From: Enhygromyxa salina
Lineage (GTDB): Bacteria > Myxococcota_A > Polyangia > Nannocystales > Nannocystaceae
Direction of reading: 5' to 3'
DNA length: 52,305 nt
NCBI RefSeq assembly: GCF_002994615.1
Contig: NZ_PVNK01000158.1
Span: forward strand, 1 to 52,305
Every line of letters starts with the position of its first letter. Within the stretch, counting starts at the first letter, position 1. The position numbers and the translations under genes were made by a program. The notes beneath the pieces were generated by a model. It had not been told where the DNA came from, did not search any database, and was given only the letters and a program-made list of their open reading frames with translations. This document shows positions 18,526 to 26,834 of this stretch, one piece after another.

Positions 18526-19938
18526 GTGACTGTGTCGCTGCCTCCGCTCCCGCGCACGCGATCCGAACGGATCCTGTGGAGTGTCCTCGAAGAGCACTTC
18601 GAGGACGCGCAGTACTTGTTCTTGCGCTGGGAGGGCGCGCTCGACGGGCCCGATGACTCGCTCCACCAGCTCGCGGTCGGCCCCGAGCGCCGCTTCGCCG
18701 CCCACGTCCGAGGTCTCGTCCACGGTGGACTCCCCGTCGTCGAGCGGATCTTGTTCCCGGCGATCCGGGCCGACGGCGCCGAAGAGGCGTTCGACGAGCG
18801 CGCCCAGCGGGCGACCGCGGCGCTCGGGATCCTCACCCAGCCCGTGTCCGGAACGGAGCGCTTGATCACGGCCGCGAGCGAGGAGCTCGTGGCCGGCTCG
18901 GCGGTGCACCTGCATCGGGCGCTGCAGCTGTGGGACGCGCCGCACTCCGATCGCGCGCTGTGGGAGGCGAGCTTGCGGACCGACCCCAAGTCGTGGCCGG
19001 CGTGGCTGCGAACCTTTGCGATCCGCGGTCAGCCGGCCGACGAGAACATGGTCAATTACTGCCTCCGCGGAGACCAGGACTCGGTCCTCGCGGCGCTCGA
19101 GGTCGTGCCCGACATGGCCGCGAGCGCCGGAGACAAGATCCACGACGTGCTCGGCTACTTCTTGTCCAGCAAGGACGCGCCGGTTCGGGTCGCGGCCTTG
19201 CGCGCGGGTCTGCAGGTCGGCAGCCACCGGGCCTGGAACCTGTGCCGCGAGTGGTTCCAGTCTCCGGCCGTGCCGGACGGAGTGATCGAGCTGATCGGGA
19301 TCGTCGGCAACGCGAAGGATCATCAAGCGTTGATCCAAAGCGTCGCCGACGGCCACATCAGCGAGGGCCGGGTCTGGGCGCTGGGCCACTCCGGGCGCCC
19401 CTACGCGGCGCACCTGTGCGCGCAGCTGCTTCGCCACGCCGACGAGCGCATCGTCCGCCTCGCCTTCGAGGCCTTTTGTGCGATCACCGGGCTCCCGAGC
19501 GACAACCCCGAGGTCGCGGCGGCCGAGCTCCGCCCGGGTGATCGAGACCTGGCCGAGCCCGATGGAGCGTTCGCGGCGGCCGAGGCCGCGCGGGACGAGG
19601 CGGTCGAGTCCGACGCGGCCGCGGGGCTCGACCCGCTCGTCCGCCGCCTGCCGATGCCCAAGCCCGAGGCCGTGGAGGCCTGGTGGGCGCAGGTCAAAGA
19701 TCGCTTCGATCCCCGCTGCCGCTACCTCTACGGCCGCCCCTCCGATCTCGCGTGGATGCGGCGGGCCTACATTCACGGTCCGAGCCGTCGTCGTCACCTG
19801 CTCGGCTACGAGATCACCTTGCGCACGCGCTCGCGGGTGCAACCGAGCACCCGCGCGTTCGCGGCCCGGCAGTATCGCCAGCTCGCGGAGCTCGCGGACC
19901 TGCGCCTCGATCCGCAGCGGGGCTACCTCGACATTTGA
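18526..19938 (+). CDS. TIGR02270-family HEAT-like protein
   Basis: The 470-residue protein resembles the TIGR02270 family: an N-terminal EHFEDAQYLFLRWEGAL block, HEAT-like alpha repeats in the middle (VRVAALRAGLQVG, LIGIVGNAKDHQALI, ERIVRLAFEAFCAITG), and a C-terminal block WWAQVKDRFDPRCRYLYGRP with RRRHLLGYEITLRT. The family is expanded in myxobacteria and commonly lies beside DUF2169 and PAAR-like genes. A scaffold or adaptor role in effector loading is an inference. GTG at 18526 (or 18532) is chosen because the longer frame from 18436 would translate repeat-A DNA. It is the first gene of an operon of five; 3 bp separate it from the next. Confidence 0.82.
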   Translation: MTVSLPPLPRTRSERILWSVLEEHFEDAQYLFLRWEGALDGPDDSLHQLAVGPERRFAAHVRGLVHGGLPVVERILFPAIRADGAEEAFDERAQRATAALGILTQPVSGTERLITAASEELVAGSAVHLHRALQLWDAPHSDRALWEASLRTDPKSWPAWLRTFAIRGQPADENMVNYCLRGDQDSVLAALEVVPDMAASAGDKIHDVLGYFLSSKDAPVRVAALRAGLQVGSHRAWNLCREWFQSPAVPDGVIELIGIVGNAKDHQALIQSVADGHISEGRVWALGHSGRPYAAHLCAQLLRHADERIVRLAFEAFCAITGLPSDNPEVAAAELRPGDRDLAEPDGAFAAAEAARDEAVESDAAAGLDPLVRRLPMPKPEAVEAWWAQVKDRFDPRCRYLYGRPSDLAWMRRAYIHGPSRRRHLLGYEITLRTRSRVQPSTRAFAARQYRQLAELADLRLDPQRGYLDI

Positions 19939-19941
19939 GCC

Positions 19942-21036
19942 ATGGGTCCGATCGAAAACCTCTCGCCCTACGGGTTCGCGTTCCTGCCCAACGTCGATCG
20001 CGACGGCGAAGAGATCGTCGTCGTGGCCGCGGCCGCTCACTTCGCGTTGCCGCCCGCCGGGCGCAGGCACCTCGGTCCGCTCGCGCCCTGCGAGGACCAG
20101 GCCCCGCCTCACTTCGATGACGTCTACTGGGGCGACCCGACGACCACCAGCTTGCGCTACGAAGGCCAGAGCGCGTACACGCGGCCGGGCACCGACATCT
20201 ACCTCAACGGCAGCGCCCACGCGCCCGGCGGTCGCGCGGTCGCCGAGGTCGCGGTCGAGCTCGCCGTCGGCAGCTGCCGCGCGCGCGCGCGGGTGTTCGG
20301 CGATCGCGTGTGGGTCAACACCGCTGGAGCCCTGCGCGTGTCGCCGCCCGTCCCCTTCGTGCGCATGCCGCTGGTGTGGGAGCGCGCGTTTGGGGGCGGC
20401 AGCGTCGACGCGGGCGAGCACGGCTACGAGCCCCGCAACCCGATCGGTGTCGGGGTCTACGCTAGCGCCCGGGCAGCCTCGGACGCGCCCTTACCCAACA
20501 TCGAACACCCGGCGGCGCTGATCTCGGAGCTGTGGTCGCGGCCTCCGCCCGTCGGCTTCGGCCCGATCGGACGCCACTGGCGCCCGCGCGTCGCGTTCGC
20601 GGGCACCTACGACGAGAGCTGGGTCCGGAATCGGGCGCCGCTGTGGCCCGATGACTTCGACGAGCGCTTCTTCCTCGCGGCGGCGCCGGGCTTGAGCGCG
20701 ATCCCGCATCTGCGCGGTGGTGAGCCCGTGATCATGTCGGGCGTGGATCCGGGCGGCGGCCTCGGCTTTCGCCTGCCCACGGTTCGGCTCAGCTGCAAGT
20801 CCGTGTTCAAGCGTCGGGTCGAGCGCGTGGGCATGCGCCTCGACGCGGTCATCCTCGAGCCCGACGAGGGCAGCTTGACGCTGATCTTGCGGGCCACGGT
20901 CGCGCTCGGTCGCGGCGGCGATCACAACTACACGGTCGTCCGCGCGCTCGAGGACTGGGAGGCCATGCCCGAGATCGCCCCGGTCCACGGCGCTTTGGAC
21001 CAAGGGCAGGGCGCGCGCGGGGGGGCCTACACATGA
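19942..21036 (+). CDS. DUF2169 domain protein (effector accessory)
   Basis: The 364-residue protein matches DUF2169: it opens with IENLSPYGFAFLPNVDRDGEE, continues with LRYEGQSAYTRPGTDIYLNGSAHAP, and has FGDRVW with the diagnostic MPLVWERAFGG near residue 150, then NPIGVGVY. DUF2169 proteins are typical neighbours of PAAR-like tip proteins and type VI effectors and are thought to help effector loading (family knowledge; mechanism not established). No signal peptide or membrane segment is present, so it is cytoplasmic. The stop overlaps the start of the thiolase-fold gene by 4 bp. Confidence 0.88.
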   Translation: MGPIENLSPYGFAFLPNVDRDGEEIVVVAAAAHFALPPAGRRHLGPLAPCEDQAPPHFDDVYWGDPTTTSLRYEGQSAYTRPGTDIYLNGSAHAPGGRAVAEVAVELAVGSCRARARVFGDRVWVNTAGALRVSPPVPFVRMPLVWERAFGGGSVDAGEHGYEPRNPIGVGVYASARAASDAPLPNIEHPAALISELWSRPPPVGFGPIGRHWRPRVAFAGTYDESWVRNRAPLWPDDFDERFFLAAAPGLSAIPHLRGGEPVIMSGVDPGGGLGFRLPTVRLSCKSVFKRRVERVGMRLDAVILEPDEGSLTLILRATVALGRGGDHNYTVVRALEDWEAMPEIAPVHGALDQGQGARGGAYT

Positions 21037-22082
21037 GCGCCCCCCCTCGGCTCGCGGCGGTGGTCGGCGTCGGCGTGTGCAGCTCGCTCGGCCTCGACGC
21101 CGAGAGCTCGCTCGCCGCGGTCGAGGCCGGGCTCTCGCGGATGTGCACGACCGAGGCCTTCGGCACGGGCGACACCACGGCGGTCTGCGCCCCGCTCGAG
21201 CTGCTCGGCGTCGACACGGCCCGGGGCCGGCGGGTCCACTGGTTGGCCGGGACCGCCTACCTCGATCTCATGCGTCGCTTCGCGGACTGGAAGCGCGTCG
21301 AGCTGCCGCTGATCATGGTCGGCCCCGAGCCGGTCGCCGACCACGACGTCCCCCGCGACTTCATGATCACCCACCTGCGCGAGCTCAGCGACGCCGCGGT
21401 CCCGCGCCCGGTCGACGGCTGGTGGTCTGCCGGGGGCCGCGGTGGGTGGTTTGCGGCGGTCGCCAAAGCCCACGCGCTGCTCGCAGGCGGCGAGCCGCTG
21501 GTCCTGATTGGAGCCGTCGACACCGACTGCGATCCGGCCTCGCTCTTGCGGCTGTCGCGGCGCGGGGCCCTGCTCGGCGACGACAACCCCCAGGGCCGGA
21601 TCCCCGGCGAGGCGGCGGCCTTCGTGTTGCTCGCGCGCCCCGATGTCCCGCGCCAGATCAAGGCTCGGCCGTGGGCCTGGATCAACGCCCATCACAGCGG
21701 GACCGAGCCCCGCAACCTCCTCCAACCCAAGTCGACCCTGGCCGAGGGCCTGACCCGGCTGTTCGCGCAGCTGCGCGACGCGTACCCGAGCTGGCGGGCC
21801 GACGCCGTATACTCGAGCCAGCCGACGACCAACCACTGGGGCCGCGAATTCAAGATGGCCTCGCTGCGCCACGCCGAGTTGATGCCCGAGCCGATGAACT
21901 ACGCGAGCCTCCACGACGAGCTCGGCGACTGCGGGGCCGCGACCGCGCCGATCCAGCTCGCGTTCGCCGGGCTTCGGTTCTCGCGTGGCGACGCCCTGCG
22001 CCGGGTGCTGATCTACGGTGAGTCCGACGACGGCACCCTCGGCGCGTGCCTGGTCGAGGCCGGAGCGCGAGGTCCCAAGTGA
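21033..22082 (+). CDS. degenerate beta-ketoacyl-synthase-like (thiolase fold) protein
   Basis: The 349-residue protein has thiolase-fold features: an N-terminal strand VVGVGVCSSLGLDAESSLAAVEAG, a middle helix and strand AVAKAHALLAGGEPLVLIGAVDT, IPGEAAAFVLLARP, and a C-terminal LGDCGAATAPIQLAFAG resembling the His-containing LGHxxGA loop of ketosynthases. The nucleophilic cysteine is missing (GGRGGWFAAV at that place), as is the HGTGT histidine, so it is probably not a condensing enzyme. Degenerate thiolase-like proteins occur in type VI effector loci with DUF2169 and DUF4150; their role is unknown. It overlaps both neighbours (ATGA upstream, GTGA downstream), indicating tight coupling. Confidence 0.8.
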   Translation: MSAPPRLAAVVGVGVCSSLGLDAESSLAAVEAGLSRMCTTEAFGTGDTTAVCAPLELLGVDTARGRRVHWLAGTAYLDLMRRFADWKRVELPLIMVGPEPVADHDVPRDFMITHLRELSDAAVPRPVDGWWSAGGRGGWFAAVAKAHALLAGGEPLVLIGAVDTDCDPASLLRLSRRGALLGDDNPQGRIPGEAAAFVLLARPDVPRQIKARPWAWINAHHSGTEPRNLLQPKSTLAEGLTRLFAQLRDAYPSWRADAVYSSQPTTNHWGREFKMASLRHAELMPEPMNYASLHDELGDCGAATAPIQLAFAGLRFSRGDALRRVLIYGESDDGTLGACLVEAGARGPK

Positions 22083-23074
22083 GCGTGTTCGCCAACAGCC
22101 TCTCGATCGTCCACCAGGGCGACGGCATGACCCACACCTGCCCGATCCCGGACGTGTGCAAGACCCCGTCGCCCGCCGGCCCGGTGCCGATCCCTTACGT
22201 CAACATCGCGATGAGCTCCAACCTCACCGACGGCAGCACGTCGGTCAAGATCCAGGGCTGCTCCGTCGCGCTCGAGTCGTCGAGCATCGCGATGAGCTCG
22301 GGCGACGAGGCCGGCACCGCCGGCGGCGTGATCTCGAGCAAGAACCTGGGCAAGCTGTCGTGGAGCACCTGCAGCCCCAACGTAAAATTCGACGGCAAGG
22401 GGGTGGTCCGGTTCACCGATGTCGCCGGCCACAACGGCAACCAGGACAACACCTTCACGCTGGTCGTCGGCAGCACCAACGTGGCCTATCCGTTCGAGAG
22501 CGGCGACGACCTGTGTCCCAACTGCGGTGAGAAGGCCAGCGATCACGAGTCCGAGAATTTTCCGCTCGGCGAGGACGAGGACAGCCAGGAGGCCACCCAG
22601 GAGTTCGGCACGGCGATCCAGCAGGGCAACACGACCAAGAACAAGCAAGGCATGATCGGCGCCATGGTCTGCGAGTGTCCGCCGGACCAGCAAAAGCACA
22701 CCTACGTGGCGGTCGCGGGCAAGCCCACGGGCGCGACCTCGTTCAAGGGCTGGGAGGGCGTCGCGACTGACGCGGGCATGACCCCGGCGCGCAACGTCGT
22801 GCCCGCCGATCCGATGACCGTGACCAGCGCGCGCGGCGAGCAGGTCGTGCTGCGCAAGTCGCCCGACAGCAACAACCCGCCGGGGCAGTGCGCGGCCCAG
22901 AAGCTGATCATGACCGCGCTCGAGAAGGGCTGCACGCCGGTCTCGATGACCGAGACCTACATGAAGAAGCAAGACGGCGGTGACTCGGCCCACTCGGTCA
23001 CCTCGTGTCCAACCTGCGTGGACAACATCTCCGCGATGCTGTGCCCGAACCCGCCCAAGGGCTCGGACAGCTGA
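22079..23074 (+). CDS. PAAR-like (DUF4150) protein with deaminase-like C-terminal domain; predicted effector
   Basis: The 331-residue protein starts at GTG overlapping the previous stop. Residues 5-130 match DUF4150/PAAR-like tips: NSLSIVHQGDGMTHTCPIPDVCKTPSP, PIPYVNIAMSSNL, SSKNLGKLSWSTCSPNVKFDGKGVVRFTD. A cysteine-rich hinge follows (CPNC at 146-149). The C-terminal 135 residues follow the order of a deaminase-fold toxin: strands around MVCECPPDQQKHTYVAVAG, a helix CAAQKLIMTALEKG (Cys271), then SCPTC (Cys310, Cys313) opening the last helix. That resembles YwqJ-like toxins, but the Glu expected two residues after the first zinc cysteine is Ala273. So it is a variant, an inactive copy or another zinc fold. 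A SUKH immunity gene follows directly, supporting a toxin role. Confidence 0.72.
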   Translation: MSVFANSLSIVHQGDGMTHTCPIPDVCKTPSPAGPVPIPYVNIAMSSNLTDGSTSVKIQGCSVALESSSIAMSSGDEAGTAGGVISSKNLGKLSWSTCSPNVKFDGKGVVRFTDVAGHNGNQDNTFTLVVGSTNVAYPFESGDDLCPNCGEKASDHESENFPLGEDEDSQEATQEFGTAIQQGNTTKNKQGMIGAMVCECPPDQQKHTYVAVAGKPTGATSFKGWEGVATDAGMTPARNVVPADPMTVTSARGEQVVLRKSPDSNNPPGQCAAQKLIMTALEKGCTPVSMTETYMKKQDGGDSAHSVTSCPTCVDNISAMLCPNPPKGSDS

Positions 23075-23850
23075 TGTCGGCCGCGGCGATCGTCGAGCTC
23101 GAGCAGCTCGTCAGCGGCTGGCAGCCAGACTTCGCCGAGCGCGTGGTCGGGGCCGATCCCGAGCTCGTCGCGGCGATCGGGGCCAAGCTCGGCGCCGAGC
23201 TCTCGCCCGAGCACCAGGCCTTCTTGCTCCGGATGGGCGCCGACAGCGACGGGCTCAACGGTTACGGGGACGCGGCGATCGACCTGCGCGCCGAGGCCCT
23301 GCTCGAGTTCGTCGAGGCCGAGCTCAACCCCGATCCGCGCGCGTTCGTGATCGCAGGCGTGCCGAGCGACGACGCGACGCCGCCCTTGATGTTCGATCGT
23401 CGCGCGCAGACCGAGCCCGCGCCGCTCGTGCGCCTCGCGCTCGGCGACGGGATCACACCGATCGTCAACCCCGAGCACCCCTCGCTGATCTCGATGCTGT
23501 TTGGCTTCGCGTTCACGCAAAAATGTTTGCCGCGCTTCGAGTGGGAGGTGCACCTGCAGTCGCCGGGTACTCGGCTGCCGCGCTTCCCCGACAGCCCGCC
23601 GGGGCGGTGGCTGCCTCGCTTCGCCTGGATCACGGCGCAGCTCGGGTTCGCGCGGGTCGCCCAGACCGGGCCGTGGTGGGTGTGTGGCGAGCACGAAGCC
23701 GCGGCCGTGATGATGTACGAGTGCCCCGGATTCTCGCCCGACGTGCGCGTGGCGGCCCACGACAAGGTTGAGCTGATGCGCGTCGCCGAGCTCCTGTCCG
23801 ACAACCTCGAGCTGGTCTTGCGGCCCAACTCGCTGCGTCAGCCCGAGTGA
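23074..23850 (+). CDS. SUKH-superfamily immunity protein
   Basis: The 258-residue cytoplasmic protein resembles SUKH (SMI1/KNR4) immunity proteins: an N-terminal helix ends with the typical LSPEHQAFLLRMGADSDG phrase, and WWVCGEHEAAAVMMYECPGF lies in the last third. No catalytic motif is present. SUKH proteins neutralise nuclease and deaminase toxins by direct binding (family knowledge). Its ATG overlaps the effector stop (TGATG), so it is translated with the effector. Start 23074 is preferred to 23005, which lies inside the effector gene. The last 13 bp overlap the converging SUKH-TPR gene. Confidence 0.7.
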   Translation: MSAAAIVELEQLVSGWQPDFAERVVGADPELVAAIGAKLGAELSPEHQAFLLRMGADSDGLNGYGDAAIDLRAEALLEFVEAELNPDPRAFVIAGVPSDDATPPLMFDRRAQTEPAPLVRLALGDGITPIVNPEHPSLISMLFGFAFTQKCLPRFEWEVHLQSPGTRLPRFPDSPPGRWLPRFAWITAQLGFARVAQTGPWWVCGEHEAAAVMMYECPGFSPDVRVAAHDKVELMRVAELLSDNLELVLRPNSLRQPE

Positions 23851-25070
23851 ACGCCGAGTCGCGCGAGCGCGGCGTCGACATCGGCGAGGCTCGGCGCGGG
23901 CAAGGTGATGAAGTCCGCGAGCGTCGGCGCCCGGGGGGCGTCCTCGGACCCGCGCGTGAGGCCGAGGCGGACGCGCGCCCAGCCCCGGCGGGCGCCGTCG
24001 AGATCGCCCTGCTCGCCTCGAATTTTTGCGCTCATCGCCAGGTTGGCGAGGGTGGGGGCCCGGGCAAGGGCCGCGAGGGCGCGGTCCGGCTGGCCGCTGC
24101 GCCACAGCGCGAGCCCGCGGTAGCCGGCGGCGATGGGGCAAAGCGGCGCGGGAGTCTTGCCGCGCTCGAACAGCGTGACGGCCTCGGCGTCGTCGCCCCG
24201 TCGTGCGGCGGCGATCGCGGCGTAGCTTCGTAGCCACGAGACCTCGGCGGAGTCCTCGAGGTCGGCCATGGCGGCGATCCGATCGTGTCGGTCCTGTCGG
24301 TCCTGTCGATCCCGTAGATCCTGTCGGTCCTCGAGGAGATCGAGCTGTGCGATCGCGCGGCCGAGCCCGTGAGCCCTGGGATCGCCCCGTCCGATCGACC
24401 ATGCGCGTTCGAGCAAGCTCGCCGCCCGCTGGCGGTCGTCGAACAGGTGCGCGCGCCCGAGCTCGACCAGGGCCTCGACGTCCTCGGGGTCCCTCGTGAC
24501 TCGGCGCTCGAGCTCGGTGAGCTCGCCGTGACGCGCCCGCTCGCGCGCGACCCCGCGCTCGAGCTCGGCCCGATACCAGGCGCAAAACGCCAGCCCGGTC
24601 GGATGCAGCTGCGGCGCTCCGCTGGGGGTCACCCCCCACACGCGGCCCCGATCGGGCCCGCTGACGACGAGCACGTAGCTCTCGTCGCAGCCCGTGCCGG
24701 TCAGCGGCAGGCAACCGCGGAGCCAGTGGGGGTCGGCGTAGTCGTCACGATCGTCGTCCCACTCGAGCTCCACGGGCGCGGCTCCGCTGTGTGGGAACGC
24801 GTCGGCGAGCGGACCTACGAACGCGCTGGCGGTGGTGAGCGCGCGGGCTCGGGCGAGGGGAGCGAGGGCCCCGCCGGGCCTCGTCGGCAGCGGCGCATGG
24901 TCGCCGATCTCCACCAGCACCGCGCGGTGGCCGGGCCAGAGCGCGACGCCGTGCTCGGTCTCGAACAGCGCGATCTCCCCCTCGGAGATCGGCCGAGCCC
25001 AACCAGCCCACCACGGGGCGAGCTGCACGAGTTCGTCCGTCAGCGCGACGAGCTCCTGGATCGTGGCCAT
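23838..25070 (-). CDS. SUKH (SMI1/KNR4) domain protein with C-terminal TPR region
   Basis: Of 410 residues, the first 185 form a recognisable SUKH domain: EIALFETEHGVALWPGHRAVLVEIG, WLRGCLPLTGTGCDESYVLVVSG, RGRVWGVTPSG and AFCAWYRAELERG. The rest is helical with TPR-like phrases (DPEDVEALVELGRAHLFDDR, AIAAARRGDDAEAVTLFERG, GYRGLALWRSGQPDRALAALARA). Between them is a short repetitive stretch of Asp/Arg/Gln encoded by about six 9-bp repeats at 24281-24334. ATG 25070 is selected; upstream frame has no SUKH similarity. It faces the effector operon and overlaps the immunity gene's end by 13 bp. It may be a second immunity or orphan immunity protein. Confidence 0.78.
   Translation of the reverse strand: MATIQELVALTDELVQLAPWWAGWARPISEGEIALFETEHGVALWPGHRAVLVEIGDHAPLPTRPGGALAPLARARALTTASAFVGPLADAFPHSGAAPVELEWDDDRDDYADPHWLRGCLPLTGTGCDESYVLVVSGPDRGRVWGVTPSGAPQLHPTGLAFCAWYRAELERGVARERARHGELTELERRVTRDPEDVEALVELGRAHLFDDRQRAASLLERAWSIGRGDPRAHGLGRAIAQLDLLEDRQDLRDRQDRQDRHDRIAAMADLEDSAEVSWLRSYAAIAAARRGDDAEAVTLFERGKTPAPLCPIAAGYRGLALWRSGQPDRALAALARAPTLANLAMSAKIRGEQGDLDGARRGWARVRLGLTRGSEDAPRAPTLADFITLPAPSLADVDAALARLGVHSG
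24281..24334. repeat. 9-bp tandem repeat inside the SUKH-TPR gene
   Basis: About six imperfect 9-bp units (consensus GGTCCTGTC on the plus strand) encode, on the minus strand, a repeated Asp-Arg-Gln unit in the linker between the SUKH and TPR parts. The unit length is a multiple of three, so copy-number change would keep the frame. Confidence 0.85.
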
Positions 25071-25404
25071 GGCCTCAGCATGCCTCAGCTGCGGGCGTGC
25101 GCCGGCACACTGAACAGATCGGGTGCTGTGATCCTCGCGCGCCAAGTACGCCAAAACCGGATGGGGGGAGGATCCCCTGGGCGGATTCCTCCCTTGCATG
25201 GGGCCACGATCGCCGCCATTGGGTATAACCGTGGACACAGCGCCGAGAACTCGACCTACGAACAGCGCGATTCTCGCCCGTCCTCGCGTCCAGAATCCCA
25301 GCGCTCTCGCCCGAACCCCTCGAATTGCGGTATCGGGTCGCGCTCTTGGCTCTCCTCGCCGCTGAATAGCGGCTCACAGCACCCGTCCAAAGGCAGCGAA
25401 ACAA
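25071..25404. promoter_or_regulatory. 334-bp divergent intergenic region upstream of the ECF sigma gene
   Basis: No gene is visible. An inverted repeat GGGAGGA/TCCTCCC has arms at 25166-25172 and 25187-25193, and a good -10-like TATAAC lies at 25224-25229. A TTGCAT at 25194-25199 is too far upstream (24 nt) to be a normal -35 box for it. The repeat could be an operator or an ECF-recognised element, but this is weak. Transcription would leave a leader of about 170 nt before the GTG at 25405. Confidence 0.35.
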
Positions 25405-26100
25405 GTGGTCTCCACAGACGCCGAGGACTTGGCCCTCGTGACCGCCGTCAAAGGCGGCGACAAGCGAGCCTTCAAAGTCCTGATGCAGCGCTACCAGCGC
25501 AAGGTCTACGCCGTCGCCTATGGATTCCTTCGAAACCAAGAGGACGCACTCGACGTGGTGCAAGAGAGCTTCATCAAGGTCCACAGGTACATCGGGAAGT
25601 TCGAGGGCAACTCGAGCTTCTACACCTGGCTGTACCGGATCGTGGCGAACCTCTGCATCGATCAGCTGCGCAAGGCCAAGCGGCACCGCGACGTCGAGTT
25701 CGATGACGGGCTGCGCCACGACGGGAAGGACGAGCCGCCCTCGGATCTCCTCCCGCACCTCGCTCAGTTTGGCGACCCCTCGGACATGCTCCGTCGCAAA
25801 GAGATCCTCGCCGCGGTCGAGGGCAGCCTCGAGCACCTCAGTGACAAGCACCGCGCGGTCATCGTCATGCGCGAGCTCCAGGGCATGTCCTACGAAGAGA
25901 TGGCGCAGGCGATGAAGTGCTCCAAGGGCACGATCATGAGCCGCCTGTTTCACGCACGCCGAAACATGCAGCGGCTTTTGACTGATCGGCTCGGCGCTTG
26001 CGTCCCGACCCAGGACGCGGCGGAGATCGAAGCCCGAGCGCTCGAGCGCAAGGCCAACCCCAGTCTTCACACCGCCGAGGTCGCGGGCGGAGGTATGTGA
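25405..26100 (+). CDS. ECF (RpoE-like) sigma-70 family factor
   Basis: The 231-residue protein shows sigma region 2 ([41 protein letters not shown], then [22 protein letters not shown]) and region 4 ([48 protein letters not shown]), the standard layout of ECF factors. About 45 extra residues follow region 4 ([18 protein letters not shown] onward), longer than usual. It starts at GTG 25405. Its stop overlaps the start of the anti-sigma gene (TGATG), so the pair is translationally coupled. It likely directs transcription of its own operon in response to an envelope signal. Confidence 0.95.
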   Translation: MVSTDAEDLALVTAVKGGDKRAFKVLMQRYQRKVYAVAYGFLRNQEDALDVVQESFIKVHRYIGKFEGNSSFYTWLYRIVANLCIDQLRKAKRHRDVEFDDGLRHDGKDEPPSDLLPHLAQFGDPSDMLRRKEILAAVEGSLEHLSDKHRAVIVMRELQGMSYEEMAQAMKCSKGTIMSRLFHARRNMQRLLTDRLGACVPTQDAAEIEARALERKANPSLHTAEVAGGGM

Positions 26101-26834
26101 TGCAGATCCAGTCCAGTGCTTTGGAGATCGACGAGCAACTCTCGGCTTATTTCGACGACGAGCTCGAGGCCAGCACCCGCGCTGTCGTCGACGCCGAGCT
26201 CGAGGCCAACCCGGAGTTGGCCGCGCACCTGGCCGATCTCGAGTTCATGCGGACGATCGTCGTCGGCGATCTCGACCATCAGGCCGAGCGCGTGCCCGAG
26301 GCTCGCTTCGAGCAGATCTGGGACAGCTTCGAGCAGACCCTCGACCGCGAGTCGCGGCTGCAGGAGGCGGCTGAGGCGCCACCTTCGCTGTGGGAGCGTC
26401 TGTCGAGCTGGGTCCGGCCGATCCGGGTGCCCGTTGCGGCCGTGGCGGCCGCAGGCGCGCTGGTGTTCGTGTTCGCTCGATCGGCCGGGGAACCGTCCGA
26501 GATCGAGGCTGAAGACGACGGCGCGGTGGCCTCGAATACCCAGGAAGATCAGGCGTCTGACGCCCAGCCCAGCAAGCAAGCGCGCCAGAGCCCCGCGGTC
26601 ACCCCGTCCGCTCCCGCTCCGGAGATCGGCCCCATCGCCGTCGCGCCCGAACCCAGCCCCGAAGTCGATCCCGAGATGTTCCCGCAGCCCGAGCCAGGTC
26701 AAGCCGAGATCCGGCGCATCGAATTTGGTGGGCAGACCGGCACGATCTCCCAGGTCGAGGGATCTCGGGGGACGACCACGGTCATCTGGGTGACCGAAGA
26801 CGAGGCCCCCGTGGATAGTGAGCGTTCGCTATGA
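26100..26834 (+). CDS. anti-sigma factor-like transmembrane protein
   Basis: The 244-residue protein has an N-terminal anti-sigma-like helix region (DEQLSAYFDDELEASTRAVVDAELEANPELAAHLADLEFMR), one transmembrane segment at about 107-127 (VRPIRVPVAAVAAAGALVFVF), and a Pro/Glu-rich periplasmic part ending EFGGQTGTISQVEGSRGTTTVIWVTE. The zinc H-x3-C-x2-C motif of ZAS anti-sigma factors is absent, so it would be a zinc-free version, like RseA. It probably holds the ECF factor at the membrane. The final stretch resembles proteins that sense outer-envelope state, but the signal is unknown. It overlaps both neighbours in the operon. Confidence 0.8.
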   Translation: MQIQSSALEIDEQLSAYFDDELEASTRAVVDAELEANPELAAHLADLEFMRTIVVGDLDHQAERVPEARFEQIWDSFEQTLDRESRLQEAAEAPPSLWERLSSWVRPIRVPVAAVAAAGALVFVFARSAGEPSEIEAEDDGAVASNTQEDQASDAQPSKQARQSPAVTPSAPAPEIGPIAVAPEPSPEVDPEMFPQPEPGQAEIRRIEFGGQTGTISQVEGSRGTTTVIWVTEDEAPVDSERSL

